This document shows positions 51,825 through 60,675 of a stretch of 64,000 bases of DNA, piece by piece. Source of the stretch: Actinoallomurus vinaceus (GTDB taxonomy: Bacteria > Actinomycetota > Actinomycetes > Streptosporangiales > Streptosporangiaceae); contig NZ_BAABHK010000001.1 in assembly GCF_039542055.1 (NCBI RefSeq), positions 310,001 through 374,000 of the forward strand, given 5' to 3'. Below the pieces are notes generated by a model. That model saw only the letters and a program-made list of their open reading frames with translations, searched no databases and was not told the DNA's origin. Every line of letters begins with the position of its first letter. The first letter of the stretch is position 1. The translations under genes and the position numbers were made by a program.

Positions 51825-51862
51825 CGGGTCCCTCGGTCAGGAGGGTGGCCGGAAACGCCGGC
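51825..51862 (-). repeat. Short remnant of the slipin C-terminal repeat
   Basis: A 20-bp exact copy (51833-51852) of the slipin 3' sequence lies here; on the minus strand it reads FPATLLTEGPEA, like PATPATLLTEE of the slipin gene. It sits between the SpoIIE gene and the truncated P-type ATPase gene. Confidence 0.6.
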
Positions 51863-51949
51863 GGTGCTGTGGGGGACCTTCGGCTCTGTGCAGGGGCGGG
51901 TCGGGGGGTGAGGCACGAGCGGAGAGGATTGGAACCGAAAGGAAGCCAG

Positions 51950-52891
51950 ATGTCTGTGACCGTGGCGTCCACGTCCCGCCCAAGGGATCGGCCCGGTGTG
52001 GCTTCGCTGGAGGTGACCGCTGCCGGGTCGCTCACCGCCGAGGAGGTCCTCGGCCGGGTGGGCGGCAGGCGTGACGGTCTGGGCGCGGAGGAGGCGGCCG
52101 ACCGGCTGCGGTCGGCCGGCCCGAACGCCGTGCGCTCACACCGGGCCCGCGCGCTGCCGGTCCTGGTCCGCCAGCTCCGCTCGCCCCTGCTGATACTGCT
52201 GGCGGTCACCGCGGTCGCGTCGTTCTTCGTCGGTGAACGCGCCGACGCACTGATCATCGGGGCCATCCTGGCGGCCTCGGTGGGGCTGGGATTCGGCAAC
52301 GAGTACCGCGCCGAGAAGGCCGCGGAGGCGCTGCACGCGCAGATATCCCACCAGTGCGTCGTCCTGCGCGACGGGCACCCGTGTCCGATCGACGTGACAC
52401 GGCTGGTGCCCGGCGACGTCATCATGCTGCAGCTGGGTGAGGTGGTCCCCGCCGACGTACGGCTCGTTGCCACCGTAGGCCTGGAGTGCGACGAATCGGT
52501 CCTCACCGGTGAGTCCCAACCGGCGGCGAAGTCCACCGACCCCGTTCTGGCCGGGTCGCCCCTGGCCGAGCTGGCCTGCTGTGCACTGATGGGCACCGTG
52601 GTATGCGCCGGATCCGGCACCGGCGTCGTCGTCGCGACCGGCGGCCGCGCCGCGTTCGGCCGGATCGCGCTCGGGCTCGGAGAACGCCCGGCAGGCCGAC
52701 TCCGCCATCGCCCCCGCCGGAGAGCGCCGCCACGAGGAACGGGCCAGACCGGTCGCACATCAACGGATACGATCGCGCACCGATGGCAGCGGCGGGGCCA
52801 CCCGATGACGGTGCGGCAGCCCCAGGCCCGCCGACAACGGGTGAAATCCAGCCAGGCGAGGCGTCCGAAAGGCCCGCCGACGACGGTCTGA
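51950..52891 (+). pseudogene. Truncated cation-transporting P-type ATPase (ends after actuator domain)
   Basis: From ATG 51950 the frame carries the cation-ATPase N-terminal domain (GLGAEEAADRLRSAGPNAV), two membrane helices (PLLILLAVTAVASFFV, ADALIIGAILAASVGLGFG), and the actuator domain with VPGDVIMLQLGEVVPADVRL and the TGES loop (VLTGESQPAAK). Family homology stops at IALGLGERP near 52690, before the DKTGT phosphorylation site; the last ~65 codons are unrelated Arg-rich sequence. It cannot pump ions. GAAAGGAAG precedes the start, so a fragment could still be made. Confidence 0.8.
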
Positions 52892-52963
52892 CGGCAGCGC
52901 CGAATCGCGGTTCCGGTGCTCCCCGGGGAGCCCGCGGATACCCATGCAGGCGACTCGGCCGAG

Positions 52964-53184
52964 GTACGGCAGAGCCTGACCGACGAACATGACCGCATCG
53001 CCCACGACCTGAACGACAGCCATCGTCCGGCCAGATGGTCGCCGTGAGTCTGCATCTGCACATCGCCTTGACGCGCATCGACGACGCCCACGCGACTGAA
53101 AGGATCCGCCACGCCATCGGCGGGCTGGATGAAGCCATTAAAGATCTTCGCATCACCATCTTCGGATTCCGGCAGTCCGAACGC
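52964..53184 (+). pseudogene. DevS/DosS-like histidine kinase fragment
   Basis: One frame reads QSLTDEHDRIAHDLND, like the DevS/NarX phosphoacceptor region RIARDLHD, but with Asn in place of His. After a shift near 53030 a second frame reads VSLHLHIALTRI, then ATERIRHAIGGLDEAIKDLRITIFGFRQ, the rest of the HisKA_3 helix pair. GAF and ATPase domains are missing. It lies directly after the truncated ATPase gene. DevS-type kinases control dormancy regulons, in keeping with the region. Confidence 0.65.
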
Positions 53185-53344
53185 ACTCCAGGACCCTCGC
53201 CCTACCGGCACGACCAGAACTCGTATGCGGTCGGCACGATGTTCGCGGGCATGAGAACGGCTTCGGGTGCTCGAACGCTACGGACACCTCGTCCCACTCG
53301 GCAACGACCGCTCCGGGTAACACCAAGCCCTGCGACATCGGGGA

Positions 53345-53656
53345 TCAGCGGCTCAACCGGCCGACGAAGAACCCGGCCATCACTCCGACGGCCAATCCGA
53401 CGACACCGCCGATGAGCAGACCGGCGACCAGCCCGGCCACCACGCCGGTGGTGAAGAACACGGTCAGGCCGACGGCCAAGCCCACGATCAGGCCGGCGAT
53501 CAACCCGGCCAGCAGGCCCAGGAACAGTCCGGCGATCAGTCCCGGCACGCGCCACCCCCTCCCTGCCCCCTCACCAGGGCCGGCGCCTGACACGCTGGAG
53601 GGCATGGCTGGTGCCGTGCTATCGGCGCTGGGCGGATATGGGTTTATGTCGGTCAC
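53345..53656 (-). CDS. Small glycine-zipper membrane protein
   Basis: The 103-residue protein has a Pro/Ser/Gly-rich start of about 38 residues, then a long hydrophobic region with regular small-residue spacing (LIAGLFLGLLAGLIAGLIVGL, VVAGLVAGLLIGGVVGLAVG), the pattern of glycine-zipper helices that pack or oligomerise in membranes. The start may be GTG 53656 or ATG 53605. No family was recognised. Bases 53657-53979 beyond it show no supported gene. Confidence 0.55.
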   Translation of the reverse strand: MTDINPYPPSADSTAPAMPSSVSGAGPGEGAGRGWRVPGLIAGLFLGLLAGLIAGLIVGLAVGLTVFFTTGVVAGLVAGLLIGGVVGLAVGVMAGFFVGRLSR

Positions 53657-53979
53657 GCCCCGAAATCCAACTTACTCATCTGCGGAAATACCCCGGATCG
53701 TCCTGCGGAGGCCTGCGGGCGGCAGGAAGCGGGGAGCCGGATTGGCGGACGGGGCGCATGGCCGCAGCCGAAGGCGTTGCTGGTCGCGGCCACCGCAGGC
53801 CTTCGCAGCCCGAGCTCGGCGGCGAACTGGCAGTTGCTCGGGTGTGAGCAAGCTTGGCGGGGGTTGCCGGGCGCAGGTCCAGGCAGATGTCGGCGGGGCG
53901 CGCGTCGCCGGCGCTTCCCGCCCGGTCTTCCTTCTGCCTGTGCGGCCAGGATGGGGTGCGGGAGAGGGAGAGTGTCGGG

Positions 53980-54735
53980 TCAGCCGGTGGGGGGTTGTGC
54001 TTCCCTGGGTGGGGTTTGGTTTGGGGGGTTGAGTGTGGTGGTGAGTCCGGCGAGCAGGATGTCGAGGCCGCGTTCGAGTTCGGTGGCGCCGTCGTAGGTG
54101 GCCAGGACGGGGGCGAGGCTGCGCAGGAGGGGGAATTGGTCGATGGGGAGTCGGTGCAGGCCCAGTCGTAGCAGGTCGTCGGTTTCGGCGGGGTTGTCGA
54201 TGAGTTCTTGGAGTTCGTCGAGGATGTGGCCGTGGAGGAAGCCGAACAGGGCCCGGTAGATGTGCAGGGCGGCCGGTGGGCTGAAGCCGGCTGTGGTGAG
54301 CAGGGTGAGGATGTCTTCCAGTGGCCGCAGGGTGCCTTGGGGCCGGAGCGCCAAGGGGGTGGCCAGCGGTCGGGTGACCAGCAGCGGCACGACGCGCGGG
54401 TGGGTCAGCGCCAGTGAGCGGTACTCGCGGGCGACGGTACGTAGTTGGGCGACCCAGTCAGGGTCGGTGGGGTCGACCTTGAGTTGGGCGAGAACGGTCT
54501 CGGCGACGCCGTCGAGCAGGGCGGCCTTGTTCGGGGCGTGCCGGTAGACGATCATCGGGTCCCGGTCCAGGGCGCGGGCGAGGCGGCGCATGGACAGCGC
54601 GTCGACTCCGTCACGGTCGATGATCCCCAGCGCAGCGGCCAGCACCACCTTCCGGGTGATCTTGCCCCCGCCGTTGCCGACCGTGCCATCGGCGTCGTCG
54701 TTGGCGTCGATGGAGTCAGCCGGTGGTCGAGTCAT
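53980..54735 (-). CDS. TetR-family transcriptional regulator
   Basis: The protein of about 251 residues has a TetR winged-type HTH (ITRKVVLAAALGIIDRDGVDALSMRRLARALDRDPMIVYRHAPNKAALLDGV) and a TetR_C_1-type ligand domain (REYRSLALTHPRVVPLLV, ALFGFLHGHILDELQELI). ATG 54735 has GAAGGTG upstream; ATG 54840 is also possible, with an extra 35 charged residues. It is divergent from a small membrane-protein operon, with repeated GTCTAC/GTAGAC half-sites between, so it probably represses itself and that operon. Confidence 0.88.
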   Translation of the reverse strand: MTRPPADSIDANDDADGTVGNGGGKITRKVVLAAALGIIDRDGVDALSMRRLARALDRDPMIVYRHAPNKAALLDGVAETVLAQLKVDPTDPDWVAQLRTVAREYRSLALTHPRVVPLLVTRPLATPLALRPQGTLRPLEDILTLLTTAGFSPPAALHIYRALFGFLHGHILDELQELIDNPAETDDLLRLGLHRLPIDQFPLLRSLAPVLATYDGATELERGLDILLAGLTTTLNPPNQTPPREAQPPTG

Positions 54736-54865
54736 CGCGGCAGCACCTTCCTGATGGCCTTCTCTGGCGTCGTTCCCGATGTCTTCTCGCGCCGTCTGGG
54801 GAGCGCCGCCTCTGGCATGGCTGAGTTCGGTCGCGACCATAACGCGACCATAATCCCCGATGTGT

Positions 54866-54930
54866 AGGTCTACGGTGTTGACGCCACTCTACCGTGGTGT
54901 TGCACTGTAGACATACGGTGTAGACGGTAG
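54866..54930. promoter_or_regulatory. Repeated half-sites between TetR gene and membrane-protein operon, candidate operator
   Basis: The stretch holds GGTCTACGGTG, CTCTACCGTGG, CTGTAGACATACGGTG and GTAGACGGTAG, i.e. several CTACCGT/ACGGTAG half-sites in both orientations within 65 bp. Such clustering between divergent genes suits a TetR dimer site. No clean -35/-10 pair was found. Confidence 0.45.
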
Positions 54931-54939
54931 GAGGGCGTC

Positions 54940-55347
54940 ATGATCCTCATTCTCGGGTTCGTCATCCTGGTCGCCGCGGCGATCGTTGGTGTGACCGGTG
55001 TCCTGGCCAACAGCGGCAGCGGGCACGAGTTCACTCATGGGTTCGCGGTGTTCGGCTATCACGTGACCGGCTCGACCGGCACGCTGTTCCTGTACGGGCT
55101 CGTGGTCGGCGCGATTGCGATGCTGGGACTGAGCCTGCTGCTGGGCGGCGCCCGCCGGACCTCGGTCCGCGGCCGTACCGCACGCCGGGGCCTCGCTCAG
55201 TCCAGGCGCGAAACCGCCGCCGCGAGTCAGGAACGCGACAAGCTGATCGACCAACGCCAATCCGCCCAAGGCGACGCCGCACAGAACACGGCAACCGCGC
55301 CCGGGGAAGACGCCGGGCACCGCAGGCGGCACCTGTTCGGGCACTGA
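54940..55347 (+). CDS. Two-helix membrane protein of unknown function
   Basis: The 135-residue protein has two membrane helices (LILGFVILVAAAIVGVTGVLA and GTLFLYGLVVGAIAMLGLSLLLG) separated by FAVFGYHVTGSTG, then a basic cytoplasmic helix RGRTARRGLAQSRRETAAASQERDKLIDQR that looks coiled-coil. Similar proteins are common in actinomycetes without assigned function. GTAGGAGGG lies just before the ATG. It is followed by the DUF6131 gene; both may be controlled by the divergent TetR regulator. Confidence 0.7.
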   Translation: MILILGFVILVAAAIVGVTGVLANSGSGHEFTHGFAVFGYHVTGSTGTLFLYGLVVGAIAMLGLSLLLGGARRTSVRGRTARRGLAQSRRETAAASQERDKLIDQRQSAQGDAAQNTATAPGEDAGHRRRHLFGH

Positions 55348-55425
55348 TCCACCTCCGGCCAGGCCCCGGCCCAGCCGGCGCCGCCCTCCGCTGCATCTTC
55401 GCTTCCATCGAGACAGGCAACCATC

Positions 55426-55581
55426 ATGATCATTGCTGGAATCATCCTCATGATCGCCGGATTCCTGACCGGCATCACCATCCTGTGGACCATCGGGATC
55501 ATCGTCCTGATCGTCGGACTCGTGCTCATGCTGATGGGCCGTATGGGGCACGCCGTCGGAGGCCGCCACCACTACTACTGA
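55426..55581 (+). CDS. DUF6131 family small membrane protein
   Basis: The 51-residue protein MIIAGIILMIAGFLTGITIL, then WTIGIIVLIVGLVLMLMG, ending AVGGRHHYY, is almost wholly two membrane helices and matches DUF6131, a tiny actinobacterial family of unknown function. The start at 55426 follows a plausible but weak ribosome site. It lies 78 bases after the two-helix membrane protein gene on the same strand. Bases 55582-55946 after it show no gene I can support. Confidence 0.75.
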   Translation: MIIAGIILMIAGFLTGITILWTIGIIVLIVGLVLMLMGRMGHAVGGRHHYY

Positions 55582-55946
55582 CAGTGACTAAAGACAGGCG
55601 CCGCTCACCCCGGTGCGGCACCTTCTCCAGGGCCGCCGCGTAGTCTGCGACGAACTCTGCGATGTCGTCCGGCAGCGGGGTGGGCCGCGGCGGCGACGGC
55701 GGTCCGGTCCCCGTCTTCCGGCTCGGGTTTGTGTTCTCGGAAGCCGGGATTACTTCTGGGAACGCGTCTTTCTCACCGCGTCCGGGGACACCGTCTGGCC
55801 TGCTGAGAGCCCCGCCACTCCTACGCGAACGGAGCAGCATGAACGAGCCACTGAGGGTGGCGGGAGCCGGCGATGCCCCACATGTGGCCGATGTTGGTGG
55901 CGTACGCCGAAGCCGGCCAGGCCAGGATGCATGGCATGGGTGTGCT

Positions 55947-57062
55947 TCAGATGACGGCCTGGAGGTCTGGGGCTGGTGGTTCTGCCGGTTCGGTGTGCTG
56001 GTGCCGGGGTCCGGGGAAGGCGAGTCGCAGGATGCGCTTGTAGACCGATCCGGTCTGTCGGGCCAGTGAGCCGGAGGTGTAGGGGAGCCCGAATCGTTCG
56101 CACAGGGCACGGATTCGTGGCGCGATCTCGGCGTACCGGTTGCTCGGCATATCGGGGAACAGGTGATGCTCGATCTGGTGACTCAGATTGCCGCTCATGA
56201 GATGCAGGAGACGGCCGCCGTCGATGTTGCAGGAGCCGAGCAGCTGGCGGACGTACCACTCGCCGCGGGTCTCGCCTTCGAGTTGTTCCTCGGTGAAGAC
56301 TTCGGCGCCTTCGGGGAAGTGGCCGCAGAAGATGATGGTGTGCGCCCAGACGTTGCGGGCCAGGTTCGCGGTGAGGTCGCCGAGCAGGGCGGGCACGAAG
56401 CCGGGGCCGGCCAGCAGCGGGAACGCGAGATAGTCCTTGACGATCTGGCGCCGTACTTTGCCCGCGATGCCGCGCAGCTGGGTCCAGGTCTCTTTCAGGC
56501 TCTTGTCCCCGGCCGGTATGCGTTCGACCTCCAGGTCATACAGTGCGATGCCGTACTCGAAGACCAGCGCGAGCAGCACGTTGTAGATCGGCTGGAGAAG
56601 GTAGATCGGATGCCAGCGTTGCTCCGGGCTGACCCGCAGCAGCGAATAGCCGATGTCGCGGTCCTTGCCGAGCACATTCGTCCAGGTGTGGTGAACGAAG
56701 TTGTGGGAGTGTTTCCACTGGGCGGCAGGGGAGGCGGTGTCCCACTCCCAGGTCGTGGAGTGAATCTTCGGATCGCGCATCCAGTCCCACTGCCCGTGCA
56801 GGACGTTGTGGCCGATCTCCATGTTCTCCAAGATCTTCGCGGTGGCCAGCGCCGCGGTCCCGGCCACCCAGGCGGGCGGCAGCCAGGACGCGCACAACAG
56901 GACACGGCCGCCCAGCTCAAGCTTGCGCTGGGTCGCGATGACGCCGCGGATGTACTGTGCGTCCCTGTCCCCGAGGCTCGCGATGACCTCGTCACGGATC
57001 TTATCCAGCTCACGTCCGAACTCCTCGACGTCGGCCGGACTGACAAGTGCGGTGGTCGACAT
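55947..57062 (-). CDS. Acyl-CoA/acyl-lipid fatty acid desaturase (DesA3/linoleoyl-type)
   Basis: The 371-residue membrane desaturase has the three His boxes: HNVLHGQWD, HSHNFVHHTWTN and HQIEHHLFPDMP, which bind two iron ions. The middle holds further helices (PIYLLQPIYNVLLALVFEYG). It resembles mycobacterial-type DesA3 desaturases that take electrons from a dedicated ferredoxin reductase, and such a gene lies just upstream (15-base gap). It would desaturate membrane acyl chains. The tail of ~15 residues is Pro/Glu-rich. Confidence 0.9.
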   Translation of the reverse strand: MSTTALVSPADVEEFGRELDKIRDEVIASLGDRDAQYIRGVIATQRKLELGGRVLLCASWLPPAWVAGTAALATAKILENMEIGHNVLHGQWDWMRDPKIHSTTWEWDTASPAAQWKHSHNFVHHTWTNVLGKDRDIGYSLLRVSPEQRWHPIYLLQPIYNVLLALVFEYGIALYDLEVERIPAGDKSLKETWTQLRGIAGKVRRQIVKDYLAFPLLAGPGFVPALLGDLTANLARNVWAHTIIFCGHFPEGAEVFTEEQLEGETRGEWYVRQLLGSCNIDGGRLLHLMSGNLSHQIEHHLFPDMPSNRYAEIAPRIRALCERFGLPYTSGSLARQTGSVYKRILRLAFPGPRHQHTEPAEPPAPDLQAVI

Positions 57063-57077
57063 GATCCCCCCTCTGCG

Positions 57078-58295
57078 TTAAAGCTCTATCTCGACTGGGC
57101 CGGCGGCGGCCGACACACAGGTCTGGACAAGGTCGCCCGCCTCACCGTGGACCTGACCGGTGCGCAGGTCACGTACCTGCCCCGAGGCGAGCCGCCCCAC
57201 GCAGCTGTGGCAGATCCCCATCCGGCAGCCGCTCGGCATGAGAACACCCGCGCCCTCCCCGGCGATCAGCAGCGGTGTGCCGCCGTCGGCGTCGGTCTCC
57301 CGGCCGCTCCTGGTGAACCGGATCCGGCCGCCCTCGCCCCCGGCCGCCGGTGCGGCCGGGCGAAAGTGCTCGACGTGCAGCCGATCAGGCAATCCCGCCC
57401 AGTGCTCCTTGGCTTCGTCGAGCATCTTGGCCGGTCCGCAGACCCACGCGGAACGTTCGGCCCAGTCCGGGCACAGAGCCGGCAGGTCGGCCGGCCGCAG
57501 GCGTCCCCGCGTTCGCGTGTGCCGCTCATACAGCCACAGATTCGGAAACCGCGCCGCCAAGGCCCGCAGCTCCGCGCCGAAGATGACGTCTCCTGGCGTG
57601 GGCGCCGAATGCAGCAAGACCACATCGGCGACTCCGGGCTCCGCGGCGCCCCTCGCGGCCGCGGGGGTCAAGAGGCCGTGCAGCATCGCTCGAACGGGTG
57701 TGATGCCGCTGCCGGCCGTCAGGAACAGCAGACGCCGCGGTGGCGGCTCCGGGAGGACGAACTCACCATCTGGTCTGGTCAGGTGGACGATCATGCCAGG
57801 CGCCGCCTGCCGTACCAGGTAGCGCGAGACCAGCCCGTCCGGGTCCGCCTTGACGGTGATCGTGATACACCCGTCCGGGCGTCCCGGAGGGCAGGACACC
57901 GAAAAGGACCGCCAGTGACGCACCCCCTCGATATCGACACCGATCCGCACCCACTGCCCCGGCCTGTGCCGAACCCAACCACGGCCGGGACGGATCACCA
58001 GTGTCGCCGCGTCCGCGGTCTCCGCGTGTATCGCCTCCACCCGGCCCTTTAGCTCCCGCCCGCACCACAGCGGATCGAACAGCGCGAGATAGTCATCCGG
58101 GAGCAGCGGCGTGGTCAGCCACCGCACGGCGTCCGCCAGGCCTCCCAGGACGGCCGACCGGACCGCAGCGCCGGACGCCGTCCAAGAACGGCCATGCGAA
58201 GCCCCTGCGACCAGGACGTCCACCGCCCGGTCCCACCCGTCGATCGGACCCGCCCCCATAAGGGCGTGGTACCCGGCATAGCGACTACCACCCAC
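57078..58295 (-). CDS. Ferredoxin reductase with C-terminal [2Fe-2S] ferredoxin domain
   Basis: The 405-residue protein joins an FNR-type FAD/NAD(P)H module (RHWRSFSVSCPPGR for FAD, LFLTAGSGITPVRAML for nucleotide, SAWVCGPAKML) to a plant-type ferredoxin domain with CRMGICHSCVG and a distant QTCVS, giving the four Cys ligands. It passes electrons from NAD(P)H to the desaturase encoded 15 bases downstream, as in Oxr-DesA3 pairs. GTG 58295 or ATG 58259 may be the start. Confidence 0.9.
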   Translation of the reverse strand: MGGSRYAGYHALMGAGPIDGWDRAVDVLVAGASHGRSWTASGAAVRSAVLGGLADAVRWLTTPLLPDDYLALFDPLWCGRELKGRVEAIHAETADAATLVIRPGRGWVRHRPGQWVRIGVDIEGVRHWRSFSVSCPPGRPDGCITITVKADPDGLVSRYLVRQAAPGMIVHLTRPDGEFVLPEPPPRRLLFLTAGSGITPVRAMLHGLLTPAAARGAAEPGVADVVLLHSAPTPGDVIFGAELRALAARFPNLWLYERHTRTRGRLRPADLPALCPDWAERSAWVCGPAKMLDEAKEHWAGLPDRLHVEHFRPAAPAAGGEGGRIRFTRSGRETDADGGTPLLIAGEGAGVLMPSGCRMGICHSCVGRLASGQVRDLRTGQVHGEAGDLVQTCVSAAAGPVEIEL

Positions 58296-58445
58296 CTCGG
58301 CACGCCGGCCCTTCTACCGTCGTGACCAGGCCTTGCCCAGGCCGTGTCGATGACGTCGGCGAGCCCCGCCGCCCGACCTGCCGAGCTGAGCCCGCGCGCC
58401 GGTTGCACGGCCGTCGCGCGTGGTGTCCTCATCGACCGGTGCTGC

Positions 58446-59558
58446 TCATCCTCCCCGCCGCGCTCGCACCGCTTCGGCTTGCCTCCGGCCTTCGGGTTCG
58501 CGATCTTCTTCCTCCTCGCCCTGGTGCTCCTCGCCTTGTTCGCCCGCGTATTCCGGCTCCTCGACCTGTTCGCCCTCACCCTCATACTCGCCGTACTCTT
58601 CGAGCTCTTCGGGTTCTTCAGGTTCTTCGGGTGATGCCTTCTCCTCACGCAGTGCGGTCTGGTGGTCCTTGACGACCTGGCTGTCGCGAATCTCACCGCG
58701 CCAGCCCTCGATCTCGTCCGGGCGCAGAATCGCTTGTGTCATGACGTGGCGGCGGAAGTGTTTGAACTCCAGCCGGGCCCGGCGGCCCTGGGCGCGCCAG
58801 AGGTTGCCGGTCTTCTCAAAGAGCCCCTGCGGATGGTATTCGAGGACCAGCGCGATGCGGGTGAGCTCCGGCGCGAGTTCGTGGAAGGTGACGGCGCCGT
58901 CCACCGAGCCTTTGGGTCCTTTGGAGCGCCACACGATGCGCTTGTCGGGGATCTGCTCGAGGATGGTCGACTCCCAGGTCCGGTGCGACCAAAAAACCTG
59001 CGCCTTCCAGTTGAGCTTCTCATCCGCCGCCTGCTCGACGCTCTCCACCTTCTTCATGAAGCTGGGGAAGTCTTCGAACTGGGTCCACTGGTCATAGGCC
59101 AGGCGCAACGGAACGCCGACGTCCAGCGTCTCAACGATGTTGATGACCTTGAACTTCTTGCCCTTACCACCGCCGCCCTTGCCCAGCTTCTGCTGCAGTT
59201 TCGTCTTAGTGAACGCCTTGAGTGCGTTAAAGCCCGGTGCCAGCCGGTCCTTCAGCGACGAACCGCCGTCGCCTCCCCCGCCGGTGAGCGCCGACAGCAG
59301 GCCTGCGCCCCCGGGGTTTCCGGTCAGCGCCGACAACAGCCCCGAGCCGCCCATTTCGGAGTAGTCGGCGAGCCGTCCGGCGGTGCCCTCGACCTTGCCG
59401 AGCAGCGAGGTGGCACCCCGCATCGCCACGGCCGTCAGAAGTTTCTGCAGTTCGCCGGTCAGACGGTCGGTGTGCAGGTCCTGCATGAGGTTCCCGCCCG
59501 GTGCTTTTCCCGCCGCGCTGTGGACGGTGTCTTGGAGTCGGTCGGTCACAGGTCTCAC
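58446..59558 (-). CDS. SRPBCC (polyketide cyclase/dehydrase-like) protein with acidic tail, gas-vesicle-accessory-like
   Basis: The 370-residue protein has a Gly-rich N-terminal half, then an SRPBCC/START-like domain (NIVETLDVGVPLRLAYDQWTQFEDFPSFMKKVESV, FHELAPELTRIALVLEY), and an extremely acidic tail of about 60 residues (repeats of EEPEE, EGEGE). This arrangement is what I recall for the SRPBCC protein of actinomycete gas-vesicle (gvp) clusters; no gvpA or other gvp gene is here. GTG 59558 overlaps the upstream gene's TGA (GTGA). Function is not established. Confidence 0.7.
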   Translation of the reverse strand: MRPVTDRLQDTVHSAAGKAPGGNLMQDLHTDRLTGELQKLLTAVAMRGATSLLGKVEGTAGRLADYSEMGGSGLLSALTGNPGGAGLLSALTGGGGDGGSSLKDRLAPGFNALKAFTKTKLQQKLGKGGGGKGKKFKVINIVETLDVGVPLRLAYDQWTQFEDFPSFMKKVESVEQAADEKLNWKAQVFWSHRTWESTILEQIPDKRIVWRSKGPKGSVDGAVTFHELAPELTRIALVLEYHPQGLFEKTGNLWRAQGRRARLEFKHFRRHVMTQAILRPDEIEGWRGEIRDSQVVKDHQTALREEKASPEEPEEPEELEEYGEYEGEGEQVEEPEYAGEQGEEHQGEEEEDREPEGRRQAEAVRARRGG

Positions 59559-60124
59559 CTCCGGGTCCGTCGTACGGGCGGTCGGCCCGCCGGCCTGGTC
59601 CGCCGGGGCCGCTCCGCCTCGTCGTCGTCTTCGGGTTCGGTCTCTTGTCCACGGTGCTGCGGGCGCGGCCGTACGCCCGCGGACGCCGGGCGCCGCCTCG
59701 GCCGTTCCTCCCGCTCCCCCCTGACCGGCTCTTGCTCATAGCCTTCCTCCTCGTCGGCCTCGACCCGACCCGAGCGGCCCTCGTCGGCCCCATCGCTCCC
59801 TTGGCCTCCGCCTCGAGTGGGCGTGGCGGGGCGGCTCAGCGACCGGGTGCGTTCCTGGATCCGGTCGCTCAACGCATCGATCTGGCTGTTGACCGCCGCC
59901 ACCGCGGCCGCCTTGCCCGCCTCAAGGAGCCGTCCGCGTACGGTGTCGGTGAGCGTTTTAAGCTCGGGCGAGGAAACGAGCAGTTTGGTGCCCTGCCTCA
60001 CCAGCCTGGCAGGGTTCTTGCCCAGCCGGGAGGACGCTCTGGCGGCGGCCAGGGTCATCACCAGCTTCAACTTCCGCGTCCGGCCCAATAGATAACCCAC
60101 ACCAACGGCCACGCCGATGTTCAT
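59555..60124 (-). CDS. Charged protein with N-terminal membrane-like segment, co-translated with SRPBCC gene
   Basis: The 189-residue protein begins MNIGVAVGVGYLLGRTRKLK, a short glycine-rich hydrophobic start, followed by helical AAARASSRLGKNPARLVRQGT and a long Arg/Glu/Pro-rich low-complexity tail. It pairs with the SRPBCC gene by a GTGA overlap, as in gas-vesicle accessory pairs of actinomycetes, where I recall the names gvpY and gvpZ; the assignment is tentative. GGGGGGA precedes ATG 60124. Function unknown. Confidence 0.6.
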   Translation of the reverse strand: MNIGVAVGVGYLLGRTRKLKLVMTLAAARASSRLGKNPARLVRQGTKLLVSSPELKTLTDTVRGRLLEAGKAAAVAAVNSQIDALSDRIQERTRSLSRPATPTRGGGQGSDGADEGRSGRVEADEEEGYEQEPVRGEREERPRRRPASAGVRPRPQHRGQETEPEDDDEAERPRRTRPAGRPPVRRTRR

Positions 60125-60405
60125 GATCAATCCCCCCCGTCCAAGGCCGACGGAACCGTTCCAGCGCTGGCCAGGCGACCGCAGCGCGGTCGCCGTCATG
60201 AGGCCGATCCGGAAGAATCCACTGCTAAACCCGGCCCTACCCGGCTGTTTGGGGCGAAACCCTGCGCAGCAGGGGTGGTGTACGCCGGCGAGCTAAGGCG
60301 GCCATGGCAGGGTGACCGGGCGCCGACCCGGATCGGTGTCGAAATCGGTGGGCCTTACGGGGCAGCCGTACCCACGCCACCCAACTCCAACGGCACGGCA
60401 ACGGT

Positions 60406-60570
60406 ATTCGTTCAGCTGGTGGGTCCGGGTTCTTCGGTCAGGAGGGTGGCCGGGGTGGCGGGAATCACCGGGGTCGCCGTTGGCCGTGGGTCGAGACGAG
60501 GAGTCTCGGCAGGCGCGTGCGCCGTACCGGTGCCGCCAGGTCCGGGCCCGAGGCGGTTGAAGAAGCGGAG
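60406..60570 (-). pseudogene. C-terminal fragment of slipin gene (duplicate of 41000-41164)
   Basis: The minus strand reads LRFFNRLGPGPGGTGTAHAP, ETPRLDPRPTATPVIPATPAT, LLTEEPGPTS, nearly the same as the slipin C-terminus. The similarity covers 165 bp without gaps. Nothing of the SPFH domain remains. Confidence 0.8.
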
Positions 60571-60675
60571 CACGACGACAGGATCATCATCGATTTGCGT
60601 TCCTGAGTACTGCACATCACCGCACCTCCCTTCCACAGTCACCGCAACTTTCAGGACCCTGCGACCCGCGGGTTG

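Noticed and set aside
55582..55946. Minus-strand frame containing DDIAEFVADYAAALEKV as a small gene
   Set aside because: No ribosome site, no recognised family and overlap with the desaturase end; only a short helix looks protein-like.
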